Positions 1-8,283 of a stretch of 56,131 nucleotides of DNA are shown here, piece after piece (position 1 is the first letter of the stretch; each line of letters opens with the position of its first letter). The translations under genes were made by a program, and so were the position numbers. The notes under the pieces are model-generated. The model saw only the letters and a list, made by a program, of their open reading frames with translations, was not told the DNA's origin and did no database searches. Origin of the DNA: Bacteroides gallinarum DSM 18171 = JCM 13658 (GTDB lineage: Bacteria > Bacteroidota > Bacteroidia > Bacteroidales > Bacteroidaceae); NCBI RefSeq assembly GCF_000374365.1, contig NZ_KB894143.1:1-56131 (forward strand). Reading direction: 5' to 3'.

Positions 1-262
1 CGCCAACTGCCTAATGGAACGCATCCCCATCGATAACCGAAGTTCTTTAATAGTTCTCTCATGCGGGAAAACTATGCCATCCGGTATTAATCTTTCTTTC
101 GAAAGGCTATCCCGGAGTTATCGGCAGGTTGGATACGTGTTACTCACCCGTGCGCCGGTCGCCGGCAAAGGAAGCAAGCTTCCTTCCCGATGCCCCTCGA
201 CTTGCATGTGTTAAGCCTGTAGCTAGCGTTCATCCTGAGCCAGGATCAAACTCTTCATTGTA
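1..262 (-). rRNA. 16S ribosomal RNA, 5' end (partial)
   Basis: Read on the minus strand, the stretch ending near 258 begins with the universal 16S start AGAGTTTGATCCTGGCTCAG (complement of 236-255), followed by the AACGCTAGCTACAGGCTTAA segment and the AAGTCGAGGGGCATC segment typical of Bacteroides. The gene runs left off the window, so only about the first 260 nt are present. The mature 5' end is estimated by analogy with E. coli and is accurate to a few bases. The small plus-strand open frame in this stretch is a shadow of the rRNA. Confidence 0.97.
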
Positions 263-491
263 ATAGTATTTTAATCACTCCATAAAAGAAGTGGTTGTTG
301 CTCTGTTCAGGACGCTCGAATTTAAAAGAGTCTCAATTACCTATTATATAGGTATTGACGGTTCTTTCTTTTTTACCCAAGACAGTCTTAAATGAATAAG
401 AGATGTCTTGCTCTTGTACTACTTGTATTGTTTATGTAATTTCTTCAAAGAACGCTTCTTCTGTAAATTGCTCTCTTAACAAAAGCGGATG

Positions 492-524
492 CAAAGGTAA
501 GAACTTTATTCTATATATTCCAAA
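492..524 (-). promoter_or_regulatory. rRNA operon promoter P2 (proximal)
   Basis: On the minus strand a -33 TTTG (524..521) and a -7 TACCTTTG (499..492) are separated by 21 nt, matching the Bacteroidetes housekeeping sigma consensus. The start would fall near 485, about 225 nt before the 16S sequence. The 18 bp at 482-499 recur almost exactly at 756-773 in promoter P1. Confidence 0.75.
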
Positions 525-765
525 TAAATCCTAAACTTTTTTTTCAATCCCCGTTTTCTCGTCTCTTACAAAACGTCTTAATCCAAAAGGAAATAAAAAA
601 AACTTTTTTCTTTGCGAGTTAGACTGTAAAGATAGGAATAAAAATTAATAAAATCCTAATATTTTCAAGAATTTTATTTTAAATCACTATCCTCTTCACA
701 ACCTCATAATGCACTTTTGTTTCAGAATGTCAATCTATCGCTGCTCTCGTTCCCGAAAGCGGATG

Positions 766-797
766 CAAAAGTAGAGCATTTAGTAATATGAACCAAA
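766..797 (-). promoter_or_regulatory. rRNA operon promoter P1 (distal)
   Basis: Minus-strand -33 TTTG (797..794) and -7 TACTTTTG (773..766) with a 20-nt spacer. The segment downstream of the -7 box is the same as in P2, so the two promoters share their core as well as the first transcribed bases. Tandem promoters are usual for rRNA operons. Confidence 0.75.
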
Positions 798-1031
798 TAT
801 ATCTATCATTTTTTCTTAGTATTCTTAAAACTTTTTTGTAATCCGCTGATTAACAAACGTGTTATAAAACATATATTTTTGAAAGAGCTATGTATATTAA
901 CCACATATATACATTAATATATTAATATGTGCATAGCAAGGTATTCACCCCCGTCCATTTTCATCGCAAAACAGCATATATTTGGCGCTTCAGAAAAAAA
1001 AGACTATTTTTACTTTTAAAATAAAAACTGT

Positions 1032-2000
1032 ATGAAACATAAAAAGACCCTAGAACTGTTATCTGCCTATACACTACTTTCTCTGCTGCTGAATTTGAGT
1101 ACTGCATGCAGCAATGGGCAGGTAAGCAGCAAACACGTCCAAACAACTACAACAGATACTATCACCACTTTCGTATTACCCGAAATACCCGCCATGCTAA
1201 ACAGCCCAGAGTTGCGTGCAGACTATTTGGCAAAACATTATTGGGACAATGTGAATTTTGCCGATACCAACTATATACATCATCCTGAAGTAACGGAGCA
1301 AGCATGGGTAAATTTCATCGAAATATTGAGATTGACATCCTCTTCTACCAGCGATACAGCCCTAAAAAAGCTATTCGCCCAAGCAGAAAAAGAAAAAAAA
1401 TGCTATATGTATCTAACATCTCTGGCAGACAAATATCTATACGACCCTAACTCGCCGATGCGCAATGAAGAATTGTATATTTCTGTACTGGATGCCATAT
1501 TGAAATCGCCCGCTATGAGCGACACGGATAAGATTCGTCCGCAAGCCCGGCGGAAACTGGCACAAAAAAACCGTATAGGAACTAAAGCACTGGACTTTAT
1601 TTACATGCTTGCCAACGGTAAACAGAGCAGCTTATATAATGTAAAAGCCCCTTACACATTGCTATTCATCAACAATCCCGGCTGTAATGCCTGCAGCGAA
1701 ACTATTGAAGCATTAAAAAGCAGCCCTTCCATTTGCCGAGCTACCGCACAGAAATCGTTGAAAATCCTTTCTATCTATCCAGACGCAGATTTGGTGGAAT
1801 GGAAACGCCACCTCTCCGACTTTCCTAAGGAGTGGATTAACGGCTATGATAAAAAACAGACGATTGAACAACAAAACCTCTACGACTTAAAAGCTATCCC
1901 CACCCTGTACCTGCTGGACAAGGACAAAACCGTATTATTGAAAGATGCCACAAGCGCAGAAATCGAAGAATATCTAAAAAAGAATATAAAGAAGCAATAA
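1032..2000 (+). CDS. Lipoprotein with thioredoxin-like domain (DUF5106-like)
   Basis: A 322-residue protein with a lipoprotein signal: basic start, hydrophobic core, lipobox LSTAC with Cys26 as the predicted lipidated residue. The middle (about 55-190) is helical and polar and resembles the DUF5106 region found in front of thioredoxin folds in Bacteroides. The C-terminal half reads like a thioredoxin fold, with C218-N-A-C221 after the strand YTLLFINNPG and the cis-Pro region AIPTLYLLD. It is probably an envelope thiol-disulfide or redox sensor protein. The CNAC active site is atypical, so oxidoreductase activity is inferred only. It stands alone, divergent from the rRNA operon. Confidence 0.8.
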   Translation: MKHKKTLELLSAYTLLSLLLNLSTACSNGQVSSKHVQTTTTDTITTFVLPEIPAMLNSPELRADYLAKHYWDNVNFADTNYIHHPEVTEQAWVNFIEILRLTSSSTSDTALKKLFAQAEKEKKCYMYLTSLADKYLYDPNSPMRNEELYISVLDAILKSPAMSDTDKIRPQARRKLAQKNRIGTKALDFIYMLANGKQSSLYNVKAPYTLLFINNPGCNACSETIEALKSSPSICRATAQKSLKILSIYPDADLVEWKRHLSDFPKEWINGYDKKQTIEQQNLYDLKAIPTLYLLDKDKTVLLKDATSAEIEEYLKKNIKKQ

Positions 2001-2060
2001 GGCAAATTCTTTTTTCTATACCACTCCTCTCAATCCCCTTTGCCACCCGCTACCCACGAA

Positions 2061-2645
2061 TTATTCTATAATTTCCGCATCTTCGATACTATCATCAGCG
2101 CCGGAGGGCCTATTATCGGCAACCGGTGTCTTAGGACGAAGACGGGTAAACTTAAACCAGTTTATCAACTCAGAAACTGCATACACCAAACTGGTAACAC
2201 CGATAATGATGAATGCCGTAGAGCGTACCCCCGTAGGATTAAACAGTGCAATCAGCCCGGCAATCAAAATCAGCACCGGAACAACATAAAAGCCACCGGG
2301 AACGAGCATCCATTTACGGGCAGCCACAAGCGAGGCAATCTGTTGCACACCACCCATTACAAGAATAAAGCCCAGCACAAACGTCAGCAAATCCGCAAAA
2401 AATCCGGGCATGATAACCAGCCACAGTCCGAACAGCAGACTTCCTATCCCTTCGATAGGAAAACGGCGACGCACTTCGGAACCCTGGGCATAATAACCAA
2501 TAATACTAATGAGTGAAGGTACAAGAAAAATAACACCGATTGTTATCACAAAATAATCACTGGCCTGGTCGGGAAACATAACCAATACCAAGCCTATTAC
2601 CAGCGCACATATAATGCGTAAAAATGAATAACTTAATCCTTTCAT
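2061..2645 (-). CDS. DUF308/HdeD-family membrane protein
   Basis: A 194-residue integral membrane protein with about six hydrophobic segments arranged as two triplets, beginning LRIICALVIGLVLVMFP. This is the pattern of the DUF308 family that includes the E. coli acid-resistance protein HdeD. The C-terminal 30 residues are charged and cytoplasmic. Its function in Bacteroides is unknown; acid-stress protection is only a family analogy. It lies 66 nt downstream of a 35-codon membrane miniprotein on the same strand and may share its transcript. It converges with the lipoprotein gene on its left. Confidence 0.8.
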   Translation of the reverse strand: MKGLSYSFLRIICALVIGLVLVMFPDQASDYFVITIGVIFLVPSLISIIGYYAQGSEVRRRFPIEGIGSLLFGLWLVIMPGFFADLLTFVLGFILVMGGVQQIASLVAARKWMLVPGGFYVVPVLILIAGLIALFNPTGVRSTAFIIIGVTSLVYAVSELINWFKFTRLRPKTPVADNRPSGADDSIEDAEIIE

Positions 2646-2711
2646 GACTTTTTGTTTTTTTGCGAAGATACATCATTTATCCGAACAACCCCGTATGATA
2701 GTCCCGAAAAA

Positions 2712-2819
2712 TCAATTCATATTGAGCCAGGCATTCAAGTCTTCGGCTATAAAAAGCCAATACAACAGTAAAACAATAGCAATAATTACCCCCACCGCGA
2801 TTAAATGTCTCCGCTTCAT
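2712..2819 (-). CDS. 35-residue single-pass membrane miniprotein
   Basis: A 35-codon minus-strand frame with a good ribosome-binding site (AAAGGAAC, 5-6 nt before ATG). The protein starts MKRRHLIAVGVIIAIVLLLY and ends AWLNMN: a basic N-terminus, one strong membrane helix (residues 6-24) and a short acidic, Trp-containing tail. The positive-inside rule puts the N-terminus in the cytoplasm. The same-strand HdeD-like gene follows. I do not recognise a family. The RBS and helix design support a real gene, but conservation could not be tested. Confidence 0.55.
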   Translation of the reverse strand: MKRRHLIAVGVIIAIVLLLYWLFIAEDLNAWLNMN

Positions 2820-2918
2820 AGTTCGTTCCTTTCTTTGTTACAAATAAATATGGTTGTCACATTTATAAAGAACAATATTCCAAGAAAAATGTTCTTATAT
2901 AAAAAAAGTAAGATTTAT

Positions 2919-2949
2919 TTTGGCAATTAAAACAATATGCTTATATTTG
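2919..2949 (+). promoter_or_regulatory. trp operon promoter
   Basis: -33 TTTG (2919-2922) and -7 TATATTTG (2942-2949) with exactly 19 nt between them, a full match to the Bacteroidetes promoter consensus. Transcription should start near 2956, just ahead of the leader peptide at 2974. Confidence 0.85.
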
Positions 2950-2973
2950 TCTCGGTAAAAACAAAAAAAGACA

Positions 2974-3036
2974 ATGAAAACAATATTCGTAAATACATAT
3001 TGGTGGTGGCGCCCGTTACAACTCCGACAGTCGTAA
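2974..3036 (+). CDS. trpL: trp leader peptide
   Basis: A 20-residue peptide, MKTIFVNTYWWWRPLQLRQS, with three consecutive Trp codons at 3001-3009. It starts about 18 nt after the predicted transcription start and lies in front of a strong hairpin (3080-3114) and the trp structural genes. This is the layout of ribosome-mediated attenuation: stalling at the Trp run when charged tRNA-Trp is scarce should leave the antiterminator free to form. The symbol is by analogy with enteric trpL; the sequences are unrelated. It corresponds to what has been described as the Bacteroid-trp RNA motif. Confidence 0.9.
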   Translation: MKTIFVNTYWWWRPLQLRQS

Positions 3037-3114
3037 GGGAGCAGTGCTCGTGTGTATATACAATCATGGATAGATAAACAAAGAGCCCTGTCGCACCAAG
3101 CGACGGGGCTCTTT
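3025..3114 (+). promoter_or_regulatory. trp attenuator (antiterminator and terminator hairpins)
   Basis: The terminator stem pairs 3080-3094 with 3100-3114 (15 bp with one T-G pair, 5-nt loop). CGACAG at 3025-3030, inside the last leader codons, can instead pair with CTGTCG at 3088-3093, the 5' arm of the terminator, giving the competing antiterminator. A ribosome that finishes the leader peptide would cover 3025-3030 and allow termination. The stem is not followed by a clean U-run (CGTTTAAAT), which is unusual. Confidence 0.8.
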
Positions 3115-3304
3115 CGTTTAAATATCTCACACAGATTACATGGACTATACGAATTATCGTAAACCGATAACAGGATAATACTCCATACAATCCGTACCAT
3201 TTGAAGATACAGGGCACAACAAAATTTTAAAAAAAAGAATTCATAGCCACACACAACCCGTGACGAGTGAAAACCTGTAAATAATTAAAATCGTAAATAC
3301 AAAT

Positions 3305-4483
3305 ATGAGTTTCTTAGTTGACAAAGAAGGCTATTACGGAGAATTCGGCGGAGCATATATACCCGAGATACTCCACAAATGCGTAGAAGAATTACAGAAA
3401 AACTATCTCGACGTTCTACAAAGTGAAGATTTCAAACAGGAATACGACCGGCTGTTGCGCGACTACGTAGGCCGTCCCTCTCCACTTTACCTGGCAAACC
3501 GCCTGTCGGAAAAATACGGCTGCAAGATTTACCTGAAACGGGAAGACCTAAATCACACCGGTGCACACAAAATTAACAACACTATCGGCCAGATTCTGCT
3601 GGCGCGGCGCATGGGCAAGCAACGCATCATTGCCGAGACAGGCGCCGGACAACACGGTGTTGCCACTGCTACCGTCTGTGCCCTGATGAACATGGAATGT
3701 ATCGTGTACATGGGTAAGACCGACGTAGAACGCCAACACATCAATGTAGAGAAAATGAAAATGCTGGGTGCGACCGTAATCCCCGTAACCAGTGGCAACA
3801 TGACACTGAAAGACGCCACCAACGAAGCCATACGCGACTGGTGTTGTCATCCGTCGGACACCTACTACATCATCGGCTCTACCGTAGGCCCGCATCCTTA
3901 TCCCGATATGGTAGCACGCCTGCAATCGGTTATCAGCGAAGAGATAAAGAAACAGCTCATGGAGAAAGAAGGACGCAATTTCCCCGACTACCTTATAGCC
4001 TGCGTAGGCGGCGGCAGCAATGCGGCCGGAACCATTTACCATTACATCGATGACAACCGCGTACAAATAGTTCTTGCCGAAGCCGGTGGCAAAGGAGTAG
4101 AAACCGGAATGACGGCCGCCACCATTGCTTTGGGGCAACTGGGCATCATTCACGGTGCACGCACCTATGTTATCCAAAACGAAGACGGGCAGATTGAAGA
4201 ACCCTACTCTATCTCCGCCGGATTGGACTATCCGGGCATCGGCCCCATGCACGCCAACCTCGCCGCACGGAAACGTGCTGTCGTACTCTCCGTAAACGAT
4301 AATGAAGCCATTCGTGCCGCCTATGAACTGACACAGTTCGAAGGTATCATCCCCGCATTGGAAAGCGCCCATGCACTCGGTGCACTGGAGAAGTTGAATT
4401 TCAAGCCCGATGATATAGTGGTCTTGACTGTTTCAGGACGAGGAGATAAAGATATAGAAACTTATTTGAACTATGCGTTATGA
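3305..4483 (+). CDS. trpB: Tryptophan synthase beta subunit
   Basis: A 392-residue PLP enzyme that joins indole with serine to make tryptophan, working as an alpha2-beta2 complex with TrpA. The PLP lysine is in REDLNHTGAHKINNT, the phosphate-binding loop is CVGGGSNAAG, and GQHGVATAT and the C-terminal SGRGDKD are family hallmarks. Length is normal. It is the first structural gene of the operon although it catalyses the last step, an order seen in Bacteroidetes. Expression should be set by the upstream promoter and attenuator. The ATG at 3305 gives the conserved start FLVDKEGYYGEFGGAYIPE. Confidence 0.98.
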   Translation: MSFLVDKEGYYGEFGGAYIPEILHKCVEELQKNYLDVLQSEDFKQEYDRLLRDYVGRPSPLYLANRLSEKYGCKIYLKREDLNHTGAHKINNTIGQILLARRMGKQRIIAETGAGQHGVATATVCALMNMECIVYMGKTDVERQHINVEKMKMLGATVIPVTSGNMTLKDATNEAIRDWCCHPSDTYYIIGSTVGPHPYPDMVARLQSVISEEIKKQLMEKEGRNFPDYLIACVGGGSNAAGTIYHYIDDNRVQIVLAEAGGKGVETGMTAATIALGQLGIIHGARTYVIQNEDGQIEEPYSISAGLDYPGIGPMHANLAARKRAVVLSVNDNEAIRAAYELTQFEGIIPALESAHALGALEKLNFKPDDIVVLTVSGRGDKDIETYLNYAL

Positions 4484-4723
4484 GTGATAATTTATGATTT
4501 ATAATTTACGAGCGATGATTTCAGATTTTAGAGTGATGAGTGATGACTTCAAAGCTACAAGCCCAGAATTATAAGTTCAGAATTACGATTTCAGATTTAT
4601 AAACTGGAAAACAATACAATTTAAACTCGAAACTCATAACCACCCGGCATAACCGGAATACAATACCAGCGATTATCAATCTAACCCATTCTTAAAGACA
4701 CTATTTATAAAAACAATAAAGTA
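4484..4723. repeat. Low-complexity intraoperonic spacer (trpB-trpE)
   Basis: A 240-bp gap inside the operon made of degenerate short repeats around ATTTATGATTT, GAGTGATGA and TTCAGATTT. The first copy of the GAGTGATRATTT motif begins at the trpB stop codon. No promoter, terminator or reading frame was recognised. Confidence 0.5.
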
Positions 4724-6124
4724 ATGGAACAATATAATTATCAGACAGTAAGCCGTACAGTACTCGGCGACCTGCATACCCCCGTAAGCACCTATCTGAA
4801 AGTGCGTGATATCTTCCCTCAAAGCGCACTCATGGAAAGCTCCGACTATCACGGCAGCGAAAACAACCGCTCCTTCATCGGGCTTTGTCCAGTGGCGAGC
4901 GTCAGCATAGACCATGGAACCGCAGTATTCCGCTTGCCCGACGGAACACGCAAGGAACACCCCGTAACCGGGGAATACCGTGTGGAGAACGCTTTGCGCG
5001 ACTTCCTCAACCGCTTCCATGTGGAAGGCGAATACAGCAACTACTGCGGACTATACGGCTATACATCCTTCAACGCCGTACACTACTTTGAAAACATTGC
5101 AGTGAAAGACAGCCGCGAAACTACCAATGACGCTCCGGATATGCTATACATACTCTACAAATACCTCATTGTATTCAACGACTTTAAGAATGAGATGCTG
5201 CTGTTAGAAATGCTCGCACCCGGTGAGAAAAGCGAGTTGGACAAAGTGCAGAAAGCCATTCACAACCGCAATTACACCGCCTACGACTTCCATGCCGTTG
5301 GCGAAACGACCTCCCCGCTGACCGACGAACAACACAAAGCCAATATCCGCCGGGGAATAGCCCATTGCCTACGGGGCGACGTCTTTCAGATAGTCCTCTC
5401 CCGCCGTTTCGAGCAACGTTTCGTAGGCGACGACTTCAAACTCTACCGCGCTTTGCGCAGCATCAATCCCTCCCCCTACCTGTTTTATTTCGATTTCGGT
5501 GGTTTCCGCATCTTCGGCTCCTCCCCCGAAACACACTGCCGCATCGAAGGACGCCATGCCTACATCGACCCTATTGCCGGTACAACCAAGCGCACCGGCA
5601 ATCCGGAGCAAGACGCCGTAAACGCCCGGTACCTGCACGACGACCCCAAAGAAAATGCAGAACACGTGATGCTGGTCGACCTTGCCCGCAACGACCTGAG
5701 CCGTAATTGCCACGGCGTAAAAGTAGATTTCTACAAAGAAATGCAATATTACAGCCACGTCATCCACCTCGTAAGCCGTGTCAGCGGTACGCTGAACGAC
5801 GGGACAGACCCTATCAAAGCATTTATCGACACCTTCCCTGCCGGAACACTGAGCGGCGCTCCGAAAGTACGCGCCATGCAACTCATCAGCGAGCTGGAAC
5901 CACACAACCGCGGCGCATACGGCGGCTGTATCGGCTTCATCGGACTGAACGGCAGCCTGAACCAAGCCATAACTATCCGTACCTTCGTCAGCCGCAACGG
6001 TATACTATGGTTCCAGGCAGGCGGAGGCATCGTAGCCAAAAGCAATGACGAATACGAACTTCAGGAAGTAAACAACAAACTGGGAGCACTGAAAAAAGCC
6101 ATTATAATGGCAGAGAAAATGTAG
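4724..6124 (+). CDS. trpE: Anthranilate synthase component I
   Basis: A 466-residue enzyme that converts chorismate to anthranilate with ammonia supplied by TrpG. The chorismate-binding domain carries VFQIVLSRRF, GSSPETH, IAGTTKRTGN, LVDLARNDL, PAGTLSGAPKVRAM and FQAGGGIV, all in the expected order. The N-terminal ALMESSD resembles the LLES tryptophan feedback site of TrpE, so end-product inhibition is likely. Length is normal. It follows the trpB spacer and is 32 nt ahead of trpG. Anthranilate rather than p-aminobenzoate synthase is supported by the operon. Confidence 0.97.
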   Translation: MEQYNYQTVSRTVLGDLHTPVSTYLKVRDIFPQSALMESSDYHGSENNRSFIGLCPVASVSIDHGTAVFRLPDGTRKEHPVTGEYRVENALRDFLNRFHVEGEYSNYCGLYGYTSFNAVHYFENIAVKDSRETTNDAPDMLYILYKYLIVFNDFKNEMLLLEMLAPGEKSELDKVQKAIHNRNYTAYDFHAVGETTSPLTDEQHKANIRRGIAHCLRGDVFQIVLSRRFEQRFVGDDFKLYRALRSINPSPYLFYFDFGGFRIFGSSPETHCRIEGRHAYIDPIAGTTKRTGNPEQDAVNARYLHDDPKENAEHVMLVDLARNDLSRNCHGVKVDFYKEMQYYSHVIHLVSRVSGTLNDGTDPIKAFIDTFPAGTLSGAPKVRAMQLISELEPHNRGAYGGCIGFIGLNGSLNQAITIRTFVSRNGILWFQAGGGIVAKSNDEYELQEVNNKLGALKKAIIMAEKM

Positions 6125-6156
6125 AAATCCCCAAATACCAATAATAAATAGAACAA

Positions 6157-6822
6157 ATGATAGCAATCATAGACAATTACGATTCCTTCACCTACAACCT
6201 CGCACACCTGGTGAAAGAGCTCGGTGCAGAAACCGATGTACTGCGCAACGACCGGTTCGAAATGAAAGACCTGGAACAATACGATAAAATCATCCTCTCC
6301 CCAGGCCCCGGCATCCCCGAAGAAGCAGGGCTGCTGCTGGATGTAATACGTACCTACTCCGGCAAAAAGCCCATACTGGGCGTATGCCTGGGCGAACAAG
6401 CTATCGGACAAGTGTTCGGAGGGCGGTTAGTCAATCTCAGCAACGTATTTCACGGCGTACAGACAACCATAAGAATTAAAAGCGAAAAAACGGGAAAACA
6501 AGAAGAAGACAACAAGCACGAAGCTGTTATGCAAAACAAAATAGAAAACATCATCCAGCCCGACTACATCTTCCGCGGGCTGCCCGAAGAAATTCCCGTA
6601 GGCCGTTACCACTCCTGGGTGGTAGACACAGAAGCATTTCCCGAAACGCTTGCGATTACCGCTGTCAGCCCCGAAGGGCAGATTATGGCATTGAAACACC
6701 GGCAGTACGACGTCCACGGCATTCAGTTTCATCCGGAATCCGTGCTGACCCCGAACGGCAAACTGATAATACAAAACTGGCTGCAAGGCGATAAGCACGA
6801 TACCTTTTGCAAAGCCCGGTGA
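6157..6822 (+). CDS. trpG: Anthranilate synthase glutamine amidotransferase
   Basis: A 221-residue class I glutaminase that supplies ammonia to TrpE. Hallmarks are IDNYDSFTYNL at the start, SPGPGIP for the oxyanion region, the nucleophile Cys in LGVCLGEQAIGQ, and the His-Glu pair in GIQFHPESV. It is about 25-30 residues longer than the shortest homologues because of a charged insertion around residues 108-128 (KSEKTGKQEEDNKHEAV), just after the HGVQ segment. The same subunit may also serve folate synthesis in Bacteroides, which cannot be judged here. Confidence 0.96.
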   Translation: MIAIIDNYDSFTYNLAHLVKELGAETDVLRNDRFEMKDLEQYDKIILSPGPGIPEEAGLLLDVIRTYSGKKPILGVCLGEQAIGQVFGGRLVNLSNVFHGVQTTIRIKSEKTGKQEEDNKHEAVMQNKIENIIQPDYIFRGLPEEIPVGRYHSWVVDTEAFPETLAITAVSPEGQIMALKHRQYDVHGIQFHPESVLTPNGKLIIQNWLQGDKHDTFCKAR

Positions 6823-6907
6823 CACACCTTACGGAGAGTAAACACACATCCTCCGGAAACATATTCAACTATCAATATGTATAACGACTAATAATATACA
6901 GAAACAG

Positions 6908-7909
6908 ATGAAAACGATATTGACCCGCCTCTTCAATCACGAAGAGCTCACTACGGAGGAAACCAGGCAAATCCTCCTCAACATCACCCGGGAAAAGTAT
7001 CCCGAAGCACAGATAGCCGCATTACTCACAGCCTTCCAGATGCGCGGCATCACGGTAAACGAATTGATAGGATTTCGCGAAGCACTTATGGAGACAAGAC
7101 TCCCGATAGATTTCTCACCCTATCGTCCCATTGACATCGTAGGTACGGGAGGCGACGGAAAGAACACATTCAACATCTCTACCTGCGCCTGTTTCATTGT
7201 AGCCGGAGCAGGATACAAAGTAGCCAAACACGGTAATTACGGCGCCACCTCCGTGAGCGGAGCAAGCAACGTGATAGAGCAGCACGGCGTACGTTTCACC
7301 AATAACCCCGACATCCTGAAACGCAGCATAGAAGAGTGCAACATTGCCTACCTGCACGCCCAACTGTTCAATCCGGCAATGAAATTCGTAGGACCCGTAC
7401 GTAAAGCATTGGGAGTACGTACCCTGTTCAATCTGCTGGGACCGCTGGTAAACCCCTGCAAACCCTCCTACCAACTGCTGGGCGTGGCAGACCTCTCGCA
7501 AATGCGTCTCTACACGAACGTTTTCTACAAACTCGGTATTGACTTTGCCGTTGTGAACAGCCTGGACAGCTACGACGAAATTTCATTGACCGACGAATTT
7601 AAAGTGATGACACGCAATTACGAACGCATCTACCGTCCCCAAGCCCTCGGCTTCAGTGCAGTACGTCCCGAGGAACTCTCCGGCGGCGCCTGCAAAGAAG
7701 ATGCAGCACGCATCTTCGACAACATCCTGAACAACCGTGCAGCAGCGGCACAGACGCAATGCGTCATCGTCAACGCCGCTTTCGCCATTCAAGTAATGGA
7801 ACCGGAAAAGGAAATAGAAGAATGTATCGCTATAGCCCGCGAATCGTTGGAAAGCGGACGGGCACTGAATACATTGAAGAAATTTATAGAAATAAATAAA
7901 GACTTATGA
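6908..7909 (+). CDS. trpD: Anthranilate phosphoribosyltransferase
   Basis: A 333-residue enzyme that transfers phosphoribose from PRPP to anthranilate. The PRPP loop GTGGDGKNTFNIST (around residue 78) and KHGNYGATSVSGASNVIE are diagnostic, and LFNLLGPLVNP and the VNSLDSYDEIS region follow in order. The second motif differs from the enteric KHGNRSVSS version as expected in Bacteroidetes. Unlike in enterics it is not fused to TrpG. It is separated from trpC by an unusually long 374-bp spacer. Confidence 0.97.
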   Translation: MKTILTRLFNHEELTTEETRQILLNITREKYPEAQIAALLTAFQMRGITVNELIGFREALMETRLPIDFSPYRPIDIVGTGGDGKNTFNISTCACFIVAGAGYKVAKHGNYGATSVSGASNVIEQHGVRFTNNPDILKRSIEECNIAYLHAQLFNPAMKFVGPVRKALGVRTLFNLLGPLVNPCKPSYQLLGVADLSQMRLYTNVFYKLGIDFAVVNSLDSYDEISLTDEFKVMTRNYERIYRPQALGFSAVRPEELSGGACKEDAARIFDNILNNRAAAAQTQCVIVNAAFAIQVMEPEKEIEECIAIARESLESGRALNTLKKFIEINKDL

Positions 7910-8283
7910 CCTATGAAATTTATAAGGCTTCGGATTTATAGTTTATGATTTTAGATTTATCAATTTAGAGTTCAAACGTACGGTTTACGATTATTTGTTT
8001 ATAATTTCGGATTAACCTTAAAAGATAGCTTTAAATACTTTGCCACCACCTAACCTATATATGACAGATGTCGGCAGCAAAGTAAACATAAGCCCCTATA
8101 AACCTGAAATTCGAAACCATAAACAAAAAGTCCGAAACCTAAAACAGCATAAGTTTGAAATCCAAAATCTCATAAATCCAAAATCAGAAACCGAAAACCA
8201 TAAAACTGAAACCCCATAAATCTGAAATCAGAAATCTCACAAGTCCGAAATCATAAACAAAAAATCAGAAATCCCACAAATCT
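7910..8283. repeat. Repetitive intraoperonic spacer (trpD-trpC)
   Basis: A 374-bp gene-free stretch inside the operon. 7910-8000 repeats variants of GATTTATAGTTTATGATTT. 8095-8283 is a strand-biased, A-rich run of about 15-18-bp units of the form AATCCGAAATCATAAAC, at least ten copies up to the trpC start. The two halves look like the same motif in opposite orientation (ATTTATGATTT versus AAATCATAAA), so the RNA could fold back on itself. No promoter consensus was found. Confidence 0.65.

Larger units (their letters stand above)
263..1031. other. rRNA leader and promoter region, no gene
   Basis: AT-rich gene-free stretch between the 16S rRNA gene (leftward) and a lipoprotein gene (rightward). 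It holds two tandem leftward promoters for the rRNA operon, listed separately. No tRNA, convincing small gene or strong terminator was seen. The plus-strand promoter of the lipoprotein gene must lie just before 1032, but no clear consensus was found. Confidence 0.7.

Noticed and set aside
2895..3254. 119-codon minus-strand frame over the trp leader
   Set aside because: It covers the trp promoter, leader peptide and attenuator on the opposite strand, with no supporting features.
3548..4372. 274-codon open frame antisense to trpB
   Set aside because: trpB is certain in sequence; the antisense frame is a codon-bias shadow, as are the other long antisense frames in trp, nrdD and the glycosyltransferase genes.
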